64,000 nt of DNA from Ulota crispa (GCA_963920765.1 OY987242.1:19492002-19556001); one strand, 5' to 3'. Counted from the first letter of the stretch, positions 22,549 through 35,340 are shown. Program-made: numbers and translations. Notes: generated by a model not told the origin, from the sequence alone.

Positions 22549-23461
22549 TTAACCCTTAGAGACCACCAAACCATATTTTGGTTCAGGAGAGTAGTTTTTG
22601 GCCTATACAGTAAATTTGCTCAACAATTTGGAAAATGATCTTGAAGAATGCTTGTGAGCACAAGAATTTTGCATCCAACCCAAAAAACGACAATGGAATT
22701 GGATATGTGAGTTGATAAATAATGGTTTTTATATATCATGGTCTCAAAATACGTTTCCATATTTGGTTAAAGATGGATCAAAGCAACAACACAATGCATC
22801 AAACGTCCAAGAAGAATGCCACATTTCAATTGTGCTATCTTAAAAAATTCAATTTGCTTAAGGCATACGCTTGTATTGTTTCTCTATATGGTAGTAGTAC
22901 AATTGTAGTATTTGATATTCCATTGAAATGATTCTATCATTTTATTTTTAAAAACAAATCATCCAACATTTAAGGCCAATTCTTGATTGCTTTCACTGAT
23001 TGGATTTTCCATAACACTTATCAAATTTCTTGTAGAATTGTTTTAGGGTAGCAAAGAAAATGGGATTTTTTACCCTTTTTGTCCACATAGTTACACCTTG
23101 TGATTGCTATTTTTGCCTATTTTGTGTGAAACTAGTCTTGTTGGAAAGGTGGGAAACCTTGCTTTCTAGAAATGTAAGGCTCTTCTCAATCAAAGCTTGC
23201 ATGAAGCCTGAACATTCAAACCACACAAGCATGAAAAACTAGAGATTTTCCATGTACGGCTCACTCAATCATTATAATATTTCACCTCCAATGGTAGATC
23301 TAGCTAAAATTTTGGTGGTATACAACAGACAAGTTGTCCTTCTCAATTGTACGGTTGGATTATTCAAATTGGGTCCATATTTGAGTCAAATGCACATCTA
23401 ATTTTATTGCCCCCGTTTCTAGTGGAATTTGGGAAAATGTGTGTGGTCTTTAAAGGGTTAA
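22549..23461. repeat. TTAA-bordered element, 905 bp core
   Basis: TTAA-CCCTTAGAGACCACC at the left and GGTCTTTAAAGGG-TTAA at the right. The interior is not obviously shared with the A/B elements, so this is a divergent member with similar ends. Confidence 0.6.
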
Positions 23462-23695
23462 GGTTTGTTAAATTTTGTTGAGAAAATAGATATTCTTGTC
23501 AAAAATAGTCCTTGCAATTTATTTTCTCCCAAACCTAATTACAATGCTTTAGAAACCCCATTTCTACTGTTGAGGTGTGAAATTGTTTTTCTGGGTATAA
23601 ACATACTACATTACAAAGAAAACATTTACAAAAAAAATACTCTAAAACTCTAAAACTCTAATTCTTAAAACCTCAATCCTTTCTATGCTTGATTT

Positions 23696-23949
23696 GGACA
23701 ATGTTATTTTGTGGGCGTAAAATGGTGAGCCTATGAGCGGTGAGCCAAGATTTAGTGAGTGGGAACCAATTTTGAGCTCAAAATCAGTAAAAACAATTTA
23801 AAAACACAAGTTTTTCAAGAGAAGAATATTTGTAATGCGCAATTATAAGACCCTACATACACATTTGCAGATAAATTTTTAATTTTTAACAAAAAATCTT
23901 TGCTCACAACTCACAGCTCATGGATCTTGCTCACAATTTAGCATTCCCG
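23696..23949. repeat. GTGAGC-type miniature element, copy 2 of 3
   Basis: GGACAATGTTATTTTGTGGG at the left, CTCACAATTTAGCATTCCC at the right, and an interior with AATGGTGAGCC and AACTCACAGCTCA, as in 14328-14561. Confidence 0.65.
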
Positions 23950-24185
23950 TGCTTGATTCATTCCATATTATCATATTTGTGTTGCAACCTCTTGTAGTAT
24001 CAAAAAGAGTAATATCATAAATATGAGGAAAATTGGAAAGGAAAGTTTTTACTTTCAAGATTTGATGACGTTAAAGGATTTATCTTTTGGAAGAAATGTC
24101 ATTTTATGATTGAAGATTGTTGAATTACAAAAAGTTTCTTATATATTATTTCATAACTTGAGGACTCATTATCAAAGAGGATTAT

Positions 24186-24315
24186 CACTACAAGGAAACC
24201 ATAGTCAAATCTACAAAAAGTTGACAAAGATTGTGACCTAATCAACAGTATACTGTAGATTAGGTCACAATCTTTGTCAACATTTTGTAGATTTGACCAT
24301 GGTTTCCTTGTAGTG
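24186..24315. mobile_element. CACTA-type miniature element, 130 bp
   Basis: Ends CACTACAAGGAAACCAT and its exact inverse ATGGTTTCCTTGTAGTG, flanked on each side by TAT. The CACTA terminus and a 3 bp target duplication are the hallmarks of the CACTA (En/Spm) superfamily. The arms, about 60 nt, are nearly perfect inverted repeats, so it is effectively a hairpin and looks young. Confidence 0.9.
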
Positions 24316-25008
24316 TATTTACTAGTAAATTGACATAAAGATTAATATTGGAGCCTCCAAGCAATCTTTTTCAATTGATTTCATATTTTCAATTTTATTG
24401 TGTCATATTGCAAGGTCAAACTTCATCCTTTCACTTTTTTGAAATGTTTGTACTTCTTTGTTCAACTAATGTCTAATATGAATTTTCAAGACCACTTTTT
24501 GCAAAACCACAAATCACAAAGGACAAATAAGTTTTATTTTTGTGATGAGCTATCTTGAGACAACATTCAAACATGACTATAATAAGTAAGTAGCCAAAAA
24601 TAAAACCTAAAATGGGGTTGGAATTTTAAATCACAAAACAATAGCAATTTTTTTTTGAAACTGATTGTCAATCTTTGATATAACAAATGTAGATACAAGT
24701 GTCAAGACATAATCAATAAATAATAGTTCACAATTTATACTTGAAAGCTATGGCATATGTGTTCTTCATTGTTGCACTTTATAACACATCACAACATTGT
24801 TATGTTATTTAGATTATTTCAAGTGACCTTAAAAACTAACTTCCAAATGTCTAAATGTTTGCAAGTGGTCAACTTGAAATGATTTGCAAGGGGGAAGTTC
24901 AACATTTTGATGAAATTGGTGTAAATTATGAATGCATTAATTATATGTCCTGCATCAAAGCATAAAGTTTGCTTTTGCCTATTTTAGAGTTCATTGCCAA
25001 AACAAACT
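24316..25008. other. AT-rich intergenic
   Basis: Nothing supportable. Confidence 0.5.
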
Positions 25009-25560
25009 TTAACCCCTAAAGCACTAAGCTCAAATTTTCACCAAAATTGTTCCAAAACTACCATTTCTAGTACAAATACCAAGTTTTAGAAGAAAAGAAA
25101 ATACTGTTTTGGCAAATGTAGCCGTAAGATCTTGTACTACACTAGTATCAAAAGATGTGAAAAAATAAACTCAAGAGTTTTCACCATGTAGATTGTTAGA
25201 TATTTGAGTTTGAATTGACAAAAAGCCATTTTTTGTCTCTACAAAAATCTGGGCAATTGCATTTCACAAGGTCATATTTGTATGAAAAAAACTCCAAAAT
25301 GCTTGTAATTTATTGGATTTTTTCTTCAAAGCAAATCAAGTACACACTTGAAATTTTTTAAATCATTTGGAATTGTAAAAAACTTGGAAAATTAATAGTA
25401 AGTAAAAAGAAGTAAAGAATGATTCAAACCACTAAATTGTTAAGAACTTAAGTATGAAAATGAAAAATTCCGATCCCAATGGTTATAATGTTGTGATAAA
25501 CAACCTACATCTTTTGGTTTTATTTTTTCTAAAATAATTTTAAAGAAAAAGACAAATCCT
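25009..25560. repeat. TTAA-family element, left (A) part only
   Basis: TTAA-CCCCTAAAGCACTAAGC is followed by blocks shared with 3674-4596, such as GTAAGTAAAAAGAAGTAAAG. No matching right end is visible before the next element starts at 26092, so this copy looks truncated. Confidence 0.65.
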
Positions 25561-26091
25561 ATTATAAAGAGAAATAAGAAATCTAGTCTTACATCAATGA
25601 GCAATAATAATATGTTTGGTTATTGTTTTATCCATCAAAAAAATGAATTTTTTATTTTTAAGATATTTAGAAAGAATAAGGTTCTTCATTTTATCACAAA
25701 TAAACCTCCATAAAACAACAAAAAGAAGAAAGTATTTATCCTACATTATTTATATAATGTAAAAACATTGTTGAGTTTACCAAAATCATCTCTAAATTCT
25801 AAAAAGCTCGATTGATAGAGAATATTCAAAAAATAAATGCCAAAAGATTTAAACTATTTTTCAACTTTGTAGATATTTTTGGTTAGAAAGAAAAGAATCT
25901 TACAAAATATTTGTAAATGTGATATTTATTGAGGTTTATTTATATAAATATACACACATGCATGTGTGTATAGCAATATTTATGTGTATGAATTACCTTT
26001 TAATGTTAGGGAACATAAAATTGAAATAATTTTTTTTTGCACAAAATAACCACCCTCATGCAAATAACAACAAAAAATGATCTCTTGGTTG
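25561..26091. other. AT-rich intergenic
   Basis: Nothing supportable. Confidence 0.45.
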
Positions 26092-26818
26092 TTAACCCCT
26101 AAAGGACCATTGTCTCTTTGGGGGACAAATGGGATTTCAGGCATGTACCTATGGCTAAACTGCTTTGTGTGAATTTTTGAAACTTTTATGGATGATGGGG
26201 AATTCAAAGATCTATGTGGGCATCTGAATTTTTCTTCATTCCGACATTTATGGAAAAAGTTAAAAATGAATTTATGGAAAACAGGGGACTTTGGACAGCC
26301 CAAAAATATCTTTAAAAATTGCATTTTTTTCAAATAAAAATCTGAGGTAGGTTCTTTAGATTTATATAGACATGGGGAGCTTTTAATCATTCAATTTTTA
26401 CTGATGAGATGAAAGTTATGAGAGGTTTTAGGTTGCAGGTAGATGTGGTTTCTCTCAAAATCACACCTGCCCGTAATTGAAAATTTCTCATAACTTTCAT
26501 CTCATTAATCAAAATTGAATGATTGAAAGCTCCCCACATCTATATAAATCTAAAGAACCTATTTTAGATTTTTATTTGAAAAAAATGCAATTTTTAAAAA
26601 AGTTTTTGGGCTGTCCAGAGTCCCCTATTTTCCATAAATTCATTTTTAACTTCTTCAATAAATGTCAGAATGAAGAAAAATTTAAATATCCATATAGATA
26701 TTTGAATTCCCCATCATCCATAAAAGTTTCAAAAAATTACACAAAACAGTTTAGCCATAGGTACATGCCCAAGATCTCATTTGTCCCCCAAAAGGGCCAA
26801 CGGTCCTTTAGGGGTTAA
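26092..26818. repeat. TTAA-bordered foldback with two B ends
   Basis: Both termini are B-type: TTAA-CCCCTAAAGGACC with GGGGGACAAATGGGAT at the left, and the same read inverted at the right. The arms mirror over their whole length with a centre near 26455. The frames on opposite strands at 25980-26390 and 26519-26818 are the same arm translated twice. Confidence 0.88.
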
Positions 26819-27818
26819 AGGAACCAACCGCTTTCCTTCTCCGTTTCATTATAGTTGCAACTCCCCTGCTTGGCCTTGCTCGTGTGCTACACTCAAGTTG
26901 CATATGCTTGCACTTTATGTGAGATCTCATTTGGATCTAGCATCTCTAACTTTTGTATTTAATTCTATCCACATTCTTTTTGCATTTTGATTGGTGTCTA
27001 CAACAAGCTATTTGGTGGAGAATTGTGGGCAAATTGAAACCATATCTTGCGCCAATTGTTTTTCTTGTGAGCACCCAACCCTAGCTTTCATTTCTTGTTT
27101 CATTCTTTTTTTTACTATGATTTTAGTGTTCCCAAGCAATGTCAATTGCATTGTGTATCTTTGCATACTTGAATTGGTGTTGGTACTAACTTATTTAGCT
27201 AATCTTGGAAGTGCAATGCAAAACTTTTTAGTTTGAGCTTTGGCATTTTTTAAGATTAACTACTTCAAGCATTTTTGTTTTCAAATATCATCAAATGAAA
27301 CATTCATAAAATAATATGAGGTATTCAAAAAATCATAAATTCTATACAAATTTAGGTCCACATACAAGAGAAGTAATGTTGTTAAAAATTCAAGTTGTTT
27401 TGAAACAACATACAATGAATGCAACCTATAGGGATTGTGGTTTGCAAAAATATTACAAAGCTACTAATGAAGCCAGTAATCAAAATCTATATCTTGTTAA
27501 ATTTCCCGTGTTACTCAAACCTCGACACAAAATCATAGAACTTCTGTTTTTGTGTCTGTTGCTTGTCTTTGATTGATTGTACTATGCTATTGAGAAGAAT
27601 CAACAAGGTAATCAAATGGTGTCAATTTTTTTATTGTTATGTGATACTTGGTCATGGCTCTCACTACAACGTTGTTTACTTTGGCAACATTGTTACTATG
27701 AGTGTTTCTCTTGTTTGTTATTTCTTAATATGAAGTGAGCAACTTAGGTTTTTATAGCAATTTTGAAAGCATTTTACAATGATTGTTCATGTAAAACATG
27801 AGGCATATCATGCTTATG
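26819..27818. other. Gene-free stretch
   Basis: Slightly less AT-rich than average, with two short plus-strand frames (26991-27236, 27316-27576) that resemble no family I know. A decayed element is possible. Confidence 0.35.
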
Positions 27819-28063
27819 CCCTGAGCGCCCAAGGGGCCAAAATATGGCCTCTCTATTTTGAAAAATATCCATGTTTGACTCTTATCCTGTTCTTAAAGGT
27901 AAAATCAAAGGACTTGTACTTTTTCATGTACCTCCATGCATGTGTTTACTACCACTCAAAAAAAATTCAAGCTCTTTGACTCTATTTAGGTAATACTTTT
28001 ATTGGACTAAGTACACAAGGGTATGGATTTGAGTGAATTTGGCCTGGGCGCTCAAGGGCTAAG
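27819..28063. repeat. Short GAGCGCCC-type element, ~240 bp
   Basis: GCCCTGAGCGCCCAAGGGG at the left is mirrored by GCCTGGGCGCTCAAGGGC at the right. It is close in its ends to the TTAA-bordered elements at 37003 and 49656, but its own borders have drifted from TTAA. Confidence 0.65.
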
Positions 28064-28250
28064 AATTGAAACACATTTTTGTAGGAGAACGTTTCAAGAT
28101 TTGTTCAAAATGCCCTACCATTGCTTGTTAAACTTTTTTCTATTAAGGAAATGACTTTGTAAATATGACCAAAAGAATTTTAGTAGAGGAAACCTCAAAG
28201 TGTCTTTATTCAAACTATCATCATTGTTTTTAGTATAGACAGTGAGTTTA

Positions 28251-28482
28251 TTAACCCTTAAACGATCATAGGACATAGTATATACGCTGAAGTATAATTG
28301 TCATTTGCTACCAATAAGAAATTTTAATTTGGGATCTCAAGTAGCTCACTCGAACCACATTGATCTATTCTCCAACTTCTTTGTTGGTCTCAAATGTAGT
28401 AAAGGTGTAGATGCATTCTAAATACAAGAAAAATACCCGTATTGTACTGGTTTCAAAGGGCCTTTTGTTCTTTCAGGGTTAA
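28251..28482. repeat. Short TTAA-bordered element, 224 bp core
   Basis: TTAA-CCCTTAAACGATC at the left and TCTTTCAGGG-TTAA at the right. It is an inverted copy of 17548-17787, and lies about 450 bp upstream of the FLX-like start codon. Confidence 0.75.
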
Positions 28483-28931
28483 ATCCGACTCCTTCATTTC
28501 TAATAAACTTCCCTCTCCATTGATGTTTGTGAAGAGTTTCAACTCAATTATTGCCCTATGTTTCAATTTGAGCTAATCAAGGATATGAAGAATTTTTTTT
28601 TTTGAGCTTGATATACTATGTTTAAAAAATAAAATAAAAAAACCTTATCTCAATCACATTATTTTATCCTTGAATTTCACCTCCGCCAATTGTGACAATG
28701 CATTGCATTTTAAATTAAGTTCATTATGGTGGCTAACTCTTAATTCTTCTTGTATTCAATTGTAGGTTTCTTTATTCCACTTGCTACATAATTGTGAAAT
28801 TGAAAGGATGGCCTCTTTTTCAAAACATTTGCTTTTCTTTGCTTAAGGCGAGTTCATGTACATTGATTCAAAACTAGTTTAAATTTTATTTTTTGTTGGA
28901 TTGATGCTAGGTCACTTAAGAGGAGCATATT

Positions 28932-31900
28932 ATGTCTAGTCGAAACAGAATGGGTGCCCAAGGAGTGCTTAATGCACGGGCTAGTGCCCTCAATAATCCT
29001 TCATTGGGGCTTCTGAGGCAAAATCCTGGACTGTATGGCAACCAAAATCGACCTCAAAACATGGGTCCACCACCATTAATGAATGGTCCGCCGGGTGTCC
29101 TTTTGCTTGAACAGAAAGTTAACTCACAACATACCGAGCTTCAAAGGCTTTTAACAGAAAATCAACGTCTTGCTGCCACACATGTGGCACTTCGACAAGA
29201 ATTGGCTGCAGCACAGCAAGAGGTCCAAAGGATGCAATCCATGGTTCAAGGGCTTCAATCTGACAAGGAGGTTCAAATTAGGTACTTTTAATAGCAAATA
29301 TATTATGCCTTAGGCACCAATTGATATCAAAAATGTGATATTAGATATACAAAATACTAAAAGCAACACCCACATTTGTGCATTTGCTTAACCCCTCAAG
29401 GATCAAGCCATTTTTTCTGTGAAAAACACAGAAAACTGCCACTTTTGGAGAAGCAAGTACAATGGTAAGAAAAAAAGTTTTTTACAAGAATTCAACCGTA
29501 AGATCTTGCAGTAGACTACAAGAGGTACACGTGGTAAAAAATTCAGCTTAATTTACACAAAAATGAGTGAGATATTTACATTTGAATTGCGGAAATGAGT
29601 TTTTTTTTGCTCCTGCCCAAAAATTTCAAAAGGCTTTGACCACTCTTAAATCAAAAAAACTACTCTACACAAAGTTGAGGTTTATTTTTCCCATGTAGGA
29701 GACCAAGTTAGGTATGTGTGGGAAAATTTTCAAATCAATTGGAACTATACAACACATGGGAAAAAATAGTAAGTAAAAAGAAGTAGAGAATGAGTCAAAA
29801 CACTAAATTGTTAAGAATTTAATTATAAAAATAAAAAATGCAAATCCCAAGGGTTATAATGTTGTGATAAACATTCTACATCCTTTAGTTTTGCTTTTTT
29901 TCAAAATATTGAAAATTGAGTAAAATAAAGGACTTCAAAGTTTATTTTAGAGTAGAGAATCTAGAATTGCCCACAAACAAAAACTCCTCATAACTTTCAT
30001 TGCATTTATCATAATTGAATGATTCAATGCTCCCCACGTCTATATAAGTCTAAAGAACCTATTTCAGATTTCCATTTGAAAAAAATGAAATGTTTAAAGA
30101 AATTTTTGGCTGCCCCTCGAACACCATTTTTCATAATTTCATGCATTACTTCATCATCAAATGTCAAAATGAAGAAAAAATTAGGTGCCCAAGTAGATTT
30201 TTGAATTCCACACCTTTAATAAAAGTTTTAAAAATTCACAAAAAGTAAATTAGGCATAAGTACATGCCCAAAATCCCATTTGTCCCCCGAGGGGACTTTG
30301 GTCCTTTAGGGGTTAATTAGCAATAACCATAACCTCTTTCTTAAAAAATGCATGCTTTCTATGGTTTGCTACTTAGTATTTTATTATATTATATTATAAC
30401 AATTAACTGTACACCTTCCACATCTTGCTTAACTTAGAATATTATAATTTTGTATTATAAAAAAATGATTCTTAAATTCAGATCTCTCTTGGAGAAATCT
30501 GCCAACCTTGAGGCTGAATTGAGAGCAACAGAACCTCTTAAAACTGATGTTCTTCAAGCAAGAAGTGATTGTCAAAAATTACACCAGCACTCGCAAGAGC
30601 TTGGACAGCAAGTGCGAACCTTAAACACAGAATTGCAGCGGGCACGTGCTGATGTGCAACTCATTCCCACTCTTCGGAGTGAAATTGAAACACTTCGATC
30701 AGAACTTCAGCGAGCTAGGTATTTTTATAGTTCATTTTTTATTCTGTTAGTTGCATCCAACTTTGGAATATGTCTCTTATAGGGTTCTACGCTATGTAAT
30801 GCATTTTGTGAAGATAAATACATTTATATGTACACATGAATTTGTAAATTACACTTCTTTTTAAAAGAAACAATAGTAATTGAATGATTTTTTCATAAAT
30901 CAAGCACCATAGATTGTAAAACACTTCTTTAAGGTAGTATACTTGAGTGATGTATTTTTTTAATACCTATTTTGGATGCAGAAATGCTTTTGAGTATGAA
31001 AAGAAGGCAAATGCTGAGCAACTTGACCAACGACAAGCAATGGAAAAGAATTTGGTCAGCATGGCAAGAGATGTGGAGAAGCTCCGTGCAGAACTCACAA
31101 ATGCAGAGAAGCGACAACGTCTTAACCCAGGAGGTAAAGTGTTACATAAACATAAACAAGAAAACTTTCACTAGTAACCTTCTATCTTGTAGATAGTTTT
31201 TTTATATTTTTATTGAATGTAATGATACTATGTGGTGGTCACTACATAAAGTTGACATTCAACTATTCTTTCATTAGGAGTTGGCTCATACAATGGGATA
31301 TTTCCTAGTTCTGATCTTTCATACAATGCTTTGCAACAACAAGTCTTTGGTGATAACTATAGTCTTCACTCTCAGGTATTTTTTTGTTTGTTTTTTACTA
31401 TGATTGCTATTTATTTTTGCATTTAATCAACTCTATACTCAATGATTATATTATCTATTGCTTACTTTAAGTGACTCATAAATGAAAAGCACCCGGGTAT
31501 GTTTACATCATTCTTCATACTACACTGATTTCTTATGTCAATTTTAAAAATATTCCATATCTATCCACTACTATTGTATATTTATCTTATTATGGACCTT
31601 ACCTCAACAATTGTATAGGCATGCTTGCTTTTTTTTAGGAATTTTCTGTAGTGTCAATGATTTTTGTTTCTTTATAACCATCATTTACAAATTTTGATGG
31701 ACTCTTTGTGCATTGTTTGCCTAATATGAACATCAAGGAGGCAATGACAAAATTTCCCAATTCTTGTTTCAATATGTTTTGAAATTTTTAGAAAATATTC
31801 TTCAATCTCATAATTTGTAAACTTTCAAGTTTACTAATATCTATGTTTTTCTTGAAGTAGATTTTTAAAAAGTTATGGTCATGGTGCTGCACTTGTGAGC

Positions 31901-32906
31901 ATTTCAAAGCTTGAGATTGTTTGTGGTGTGCAAGTGTTATTTATGCTTCATGAAATCTTGAATTGGTAGAAATCAAACTTTACAAATATTTTGCATCTAC
32001 AATCAAGGATATTGAATATTGTTTGAATTTATGTAAATGCATGGCAACTTCTTGGTAATTTGTTCTTAGCTCTTTTGCTTTACTTTTTCTAAACATGAGA
32101 AGCTTAAAGATGTTAAATATTGGATGAAACTTCCTCAACTCATTGAGAATCATCACAAATTTTGAAGCCTTCATGTTGTGGTCATGTTTGAAATATGATT
32201 CTACATTTTATAATTTTTATGAATAGATTCTGAACATTAATAAAAGTGCTCATCAATGAGCAAGACTGAACAAATCACAACATAAAAATCTTAACTTTTG
32301 GTGGACCATTTTAGGCGTTTATAAACTAAAATGTTCGTGTCTTATGATCCCGTGTCCTATTTTAGATAACTCACAAGTTAGAAACCACGAGTTATGAACA
32401 CTTTCTGTGTTAATAGATACAATCTTTTTAGTTTCACATAATTTCATGGTCTAGTATCATGCTCAATTTAGAGTTCATACCACCAATCATAAGTTGTCTA
32501 GTTCAATGTTACATCCTTTTTCATCTCCCTTATTCTAATTATTGGGCTCAAACTTTTGAACATCATGTAGTGCAATTAAAATATCTAAGAATAAAAAAAA
32601 GCCAACGTAACAAGAGGATGTTAATACATAAGTTTTTAAAATAAAGTAATTCTTGTGCCCATTTTTTTAGGCTATTTTTCCACATGTACCCCTATTTGTA
32701 CAAAACTAAGTAACTGTTTTGTATGTCATTATTATCTTTGGCACAACAATGATTGTCAATAGAGCACGTTCATATCTTATAGTGCTTTAAATGTTATTAT
32801 TCAGATTCCTCTTGCTGTGGAGAATGGTGCATCATTTCCATCGGGACAAACCCCAACATGGGGATCATATGAAATGCAACGTCATGTGAACGACAACTAT
32901 GTATGA
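28932..32906 (+). CDS. FLL: FLX-like coiled-coil protein (FLC EXPRESSOR family)
   Basis: Plant FLX/FLX-like family. In Arabidopsis, FLX works with FRIGIDA to activate FLC; the role of this homologue is not known and outside flowering plants must differ. Five exons, all GT-AG and in phase: 28932-29281, 30482-30718, 30982-31133, 31278-31375 and 32805-32906, giving 312 residues. Residues 1-55 are Gly/Pro/Asn-rich ([13 protein letters not shown]). Residues 56-240 form a long coiled coil with the family signature [19 protein letters not shown], then [39 protein letters not shown] and [14 protein letters not shown]. The tail is Gly/Asn/Gln/Tyr-rich and ends NDNYV. The start is the first ATG after an acceptor-like TGCTAG at 28912, so a 5' UTR intron is likely. 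Intron 1 (1.2 kb) holds a TTAA-bordered element. No frameshift or missing splice site; it appears intact. Confidence 0.9.
29388..30316. repeat. TTAA-bordered element in FLX-like intron 1
   Basis: A-type left end TTAA-CCCCTCAAGGATCAAGCC and B-type right end GGTCCTTTAGGGG-TTAA; 921 bp core. Internal blocks GTAAGTAAAAAGAAGTAGAG, AATAAAGGACTTCAAAG and CCCATTTGTCCCCCGAGGGG are shared with other copies. It fills most of the intron without touching the splice sites. Confidence 0.88.
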
Positions 32907-33131
32907 AAATTAATTTAGTATAAAATATGGATAATTACATAATGTAAGTATCATACGTCAATATTTTTGTAAGTTTGTCTTGAATTCAAAGCACCCTTCA
33001 ATTGAATATTGGACACTTTGACTAACACTAATAACACATGATATATTTTCTTGATTGTTTTTGTTGTAATCTCATGTTTATAACCAAAACAAAATTTACA
33101 AATTTGTGCTAGAAGCACAAGAACAACATCA

Positions 33132-33717
33132 TATTCCCTCTATCCCATTATAAAGCTCCAAAAAAATTCTCCACAAGGAATTAACTGTATTTTTAGTCAT
33201 TATGCTAGTGACAAATGCATTCTAGAATCAATATACCACCTACCAAATATGTTCAAAATCTCAAGTTTTTATGTTATCATTTAGACACCCAAACTCCATG
33301 CCAAAAGTATCAAATTTGCGCATAATTTGTTAAGGCTGCCGGCTCCTCATTATTTTAGTCTTTGTAATAATGACACATGCATTCTAGAATCAATATACCA
33401 TCTACCAAGTGTGTGCAAAATCTCCTACTTTGATGTTGCCATTTGGGCACCCAAATTCCATGCAAAAAGTACCATATTTGTACATGTTGCAAGCTCCTCA
33501 TTATTGATAATTTAAAGATTAGTAGCAACAATGATACCTCATAGGAGCAAAGCCAAGCCTGTTAAAAGAGGAATGCTCTTTAATTGCTTAACCTGCCCCC
33601 ATGAGATCATTGGACATGACAAACGCTTTATCAGGAATTGAAATTAGCAAAAGGGAGCTTTTTAGTGGGACAAAAACTATGCCTAATTTGGAGCTTTACA
33701 TTGGGACAGAGGGAGTA
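33132..33717. mobile_element. Stowaway-like (Tc1/mariner) miniature element with internal duplication
   Basis: Ends TTCCCTCTATCCCATTATAA and TGGGACAGAGGGAG with TA on both sides, as in plant Stowaway elements. It is 582 bp against 420 bp for the sister copy at 58145. The extra 162 bp is an internal tandem duplication of a block that starts near GACAAATGCATTCTAGAATC (33210 and 33372). Confidence 0.87.
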
Positions 33718-34714
33718 TAAAACAAGGAACATACATTTCTAATTTAAAATTTAAAATTGTTTAAAAGCCTAACTAAAACCTAGATTTTAGATTTTTCATT
33801 GGAGTTTTTACATGACATTAGCAAGCATCATGATTTTGAACCTAGTAATAAACATGGATGTATAAACAAGAAGATTTTTTGTAATTATTTATCACCTTGT
33901 ACTTCCTTTAAAATGCAAAGAAATATCATATTTATTTAAACTTATATTATTTAATTAATTTTGAATTATATTTGCAAAATGTTGGGAGATCTTCCAATCT
34001 TTAGAAAAAATATGAACCCTCCAAAAGGCCCCTAAGAACCCCTTTCAAGGAGTCTTCTTAATTGTTTTAATTTGTACTTTGGGACAAAAAAAATTCCTTA
34101 CACCCTACTATGCCTTTGAGTACAATCATGGCTCACATTGGCATGTCCAATTTTCATTGGGTGTCACAATTACATGTACATAATACCATGGTCCTTTATC
34201 TCTATATGAAAATCTTCAACCTAATACTTGTGAGGATAACATTTAGTTATGATTATATATAGTAGTAGGAGAATAATTAAGAAATTGTGACATATATACT
34301 ACAAGATTGCCATTTTCTATTCATAGTTTTTGTGATGTACAATAAAAAAGTCATACAAGGTAGAGACACTTCACACATGCTTCTAATGTATCCATTCTAG
34401 GCTCAATAAATGTTAAGAGACCAAATCTTAAGGGCCCTCCAAAGGGTTTGTACTTTTTCTAATGATTGAGTTGTATGTATCTCCCAACAATTTGATCTCC
34501 TAATAACTTGCACATATTTCTTATTGACTCACATAGATCTCTTGTATTTTGCATATAAAGTATGCAAAATATTGAGACAAAATTTTGCATATGGATTATG
34601 AGTATTTGATTTTGAATTGTCCAAATTTAATATATATGACAAAGAAGTCGTGGATGATTGTGTCTATTCCTATTCAAGGTTTGGTAAATAAGATTGAAGC
34701 ATTGATATATAGTG
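33718..34714. other. AT-rich intergenic
   Basis: Nothing supportable. Confidence 0.5.
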
Positions 34715-34833
34715 CAATGTTTTTTTTTTCACCTACCATGAGCCACATGTCTTCTAAGGAATGGAGAATTCTAAGAGGGAGCATTGGTCCAATTTCTGAC
34801 AGGGTGGCCTCATGAGGCCCAAAAAAAAACATT
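34715..34833. repeat. Short miniature repeat, copy 2 of 2
   Basis: CAATGTTTTTTTTTTCACCT at the left and AAAAAAAAACATTG at the right. The interior matches 2113-2234 and includes the 14 bp palindrome GGCCTCATGAGGCC. ATTGATATATAGTG before and ATTGATATAGTG after may be a target duplication. Confidence 0.75.
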
Positions 34834-35103
34834 GATATAGTGGAATATATACCTTTGTTCTAAACCACTTTGTTGTTTGATTGAGCTATTATATTTTAGT
34901 GAGAGATTTTTGCTTCCACAAATGTAGCATTTTTTAGATTTTTTTTCATGAGTTATTTTATTTGATATATGAGTCCCAATAACTAGGTTTTCTTGAGATT
35001 ATATGCTAAATTTTAAAATCTTTATTGTTGTTCAAGCATAAATGTTCAAAATTACTTTAGTTGTCATTGTAAGCAAATCTATAAAAAAGAAAGAATGTTA
35101 TAT

Positions 35104-35340
35104 TGTGATTAAGGATCCATAAGCCGTGAGTCATGAGCGCAGATTTTTCTTAGAACACTAAATTTCACCTACAACCATGTACATAGGACCTTAGAATTGT
35201 GTATCTTAAACTTTCATCTCTTGAGAAACTAGCTATATTTTTAGCTTTTCAATAAGTTTGAGCTTAGAAATTGGTTCTTGCTCACAAAAATTTGGCTCAC
35301 CGCTTAGGGCTCACCTTTTTAGGCTCATGAAATAGCCTTA
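35104..35340. repeat. GTGAGC-type miniature element, copy 3 of 3
   Basis: Contains AGCCGTGAGTCATGAGC near the left and GGCTCATGAAATAGCC at the right; diverged from copies 1 and 2. Confidence 0.55.

Noticed and set aside
25980-26818. Pair of similar frames (IKSSPCLYKSKEPTSDFYLK and its double)
   Set aside because: Again mirrored arms of a foldback element with stops in other copies.
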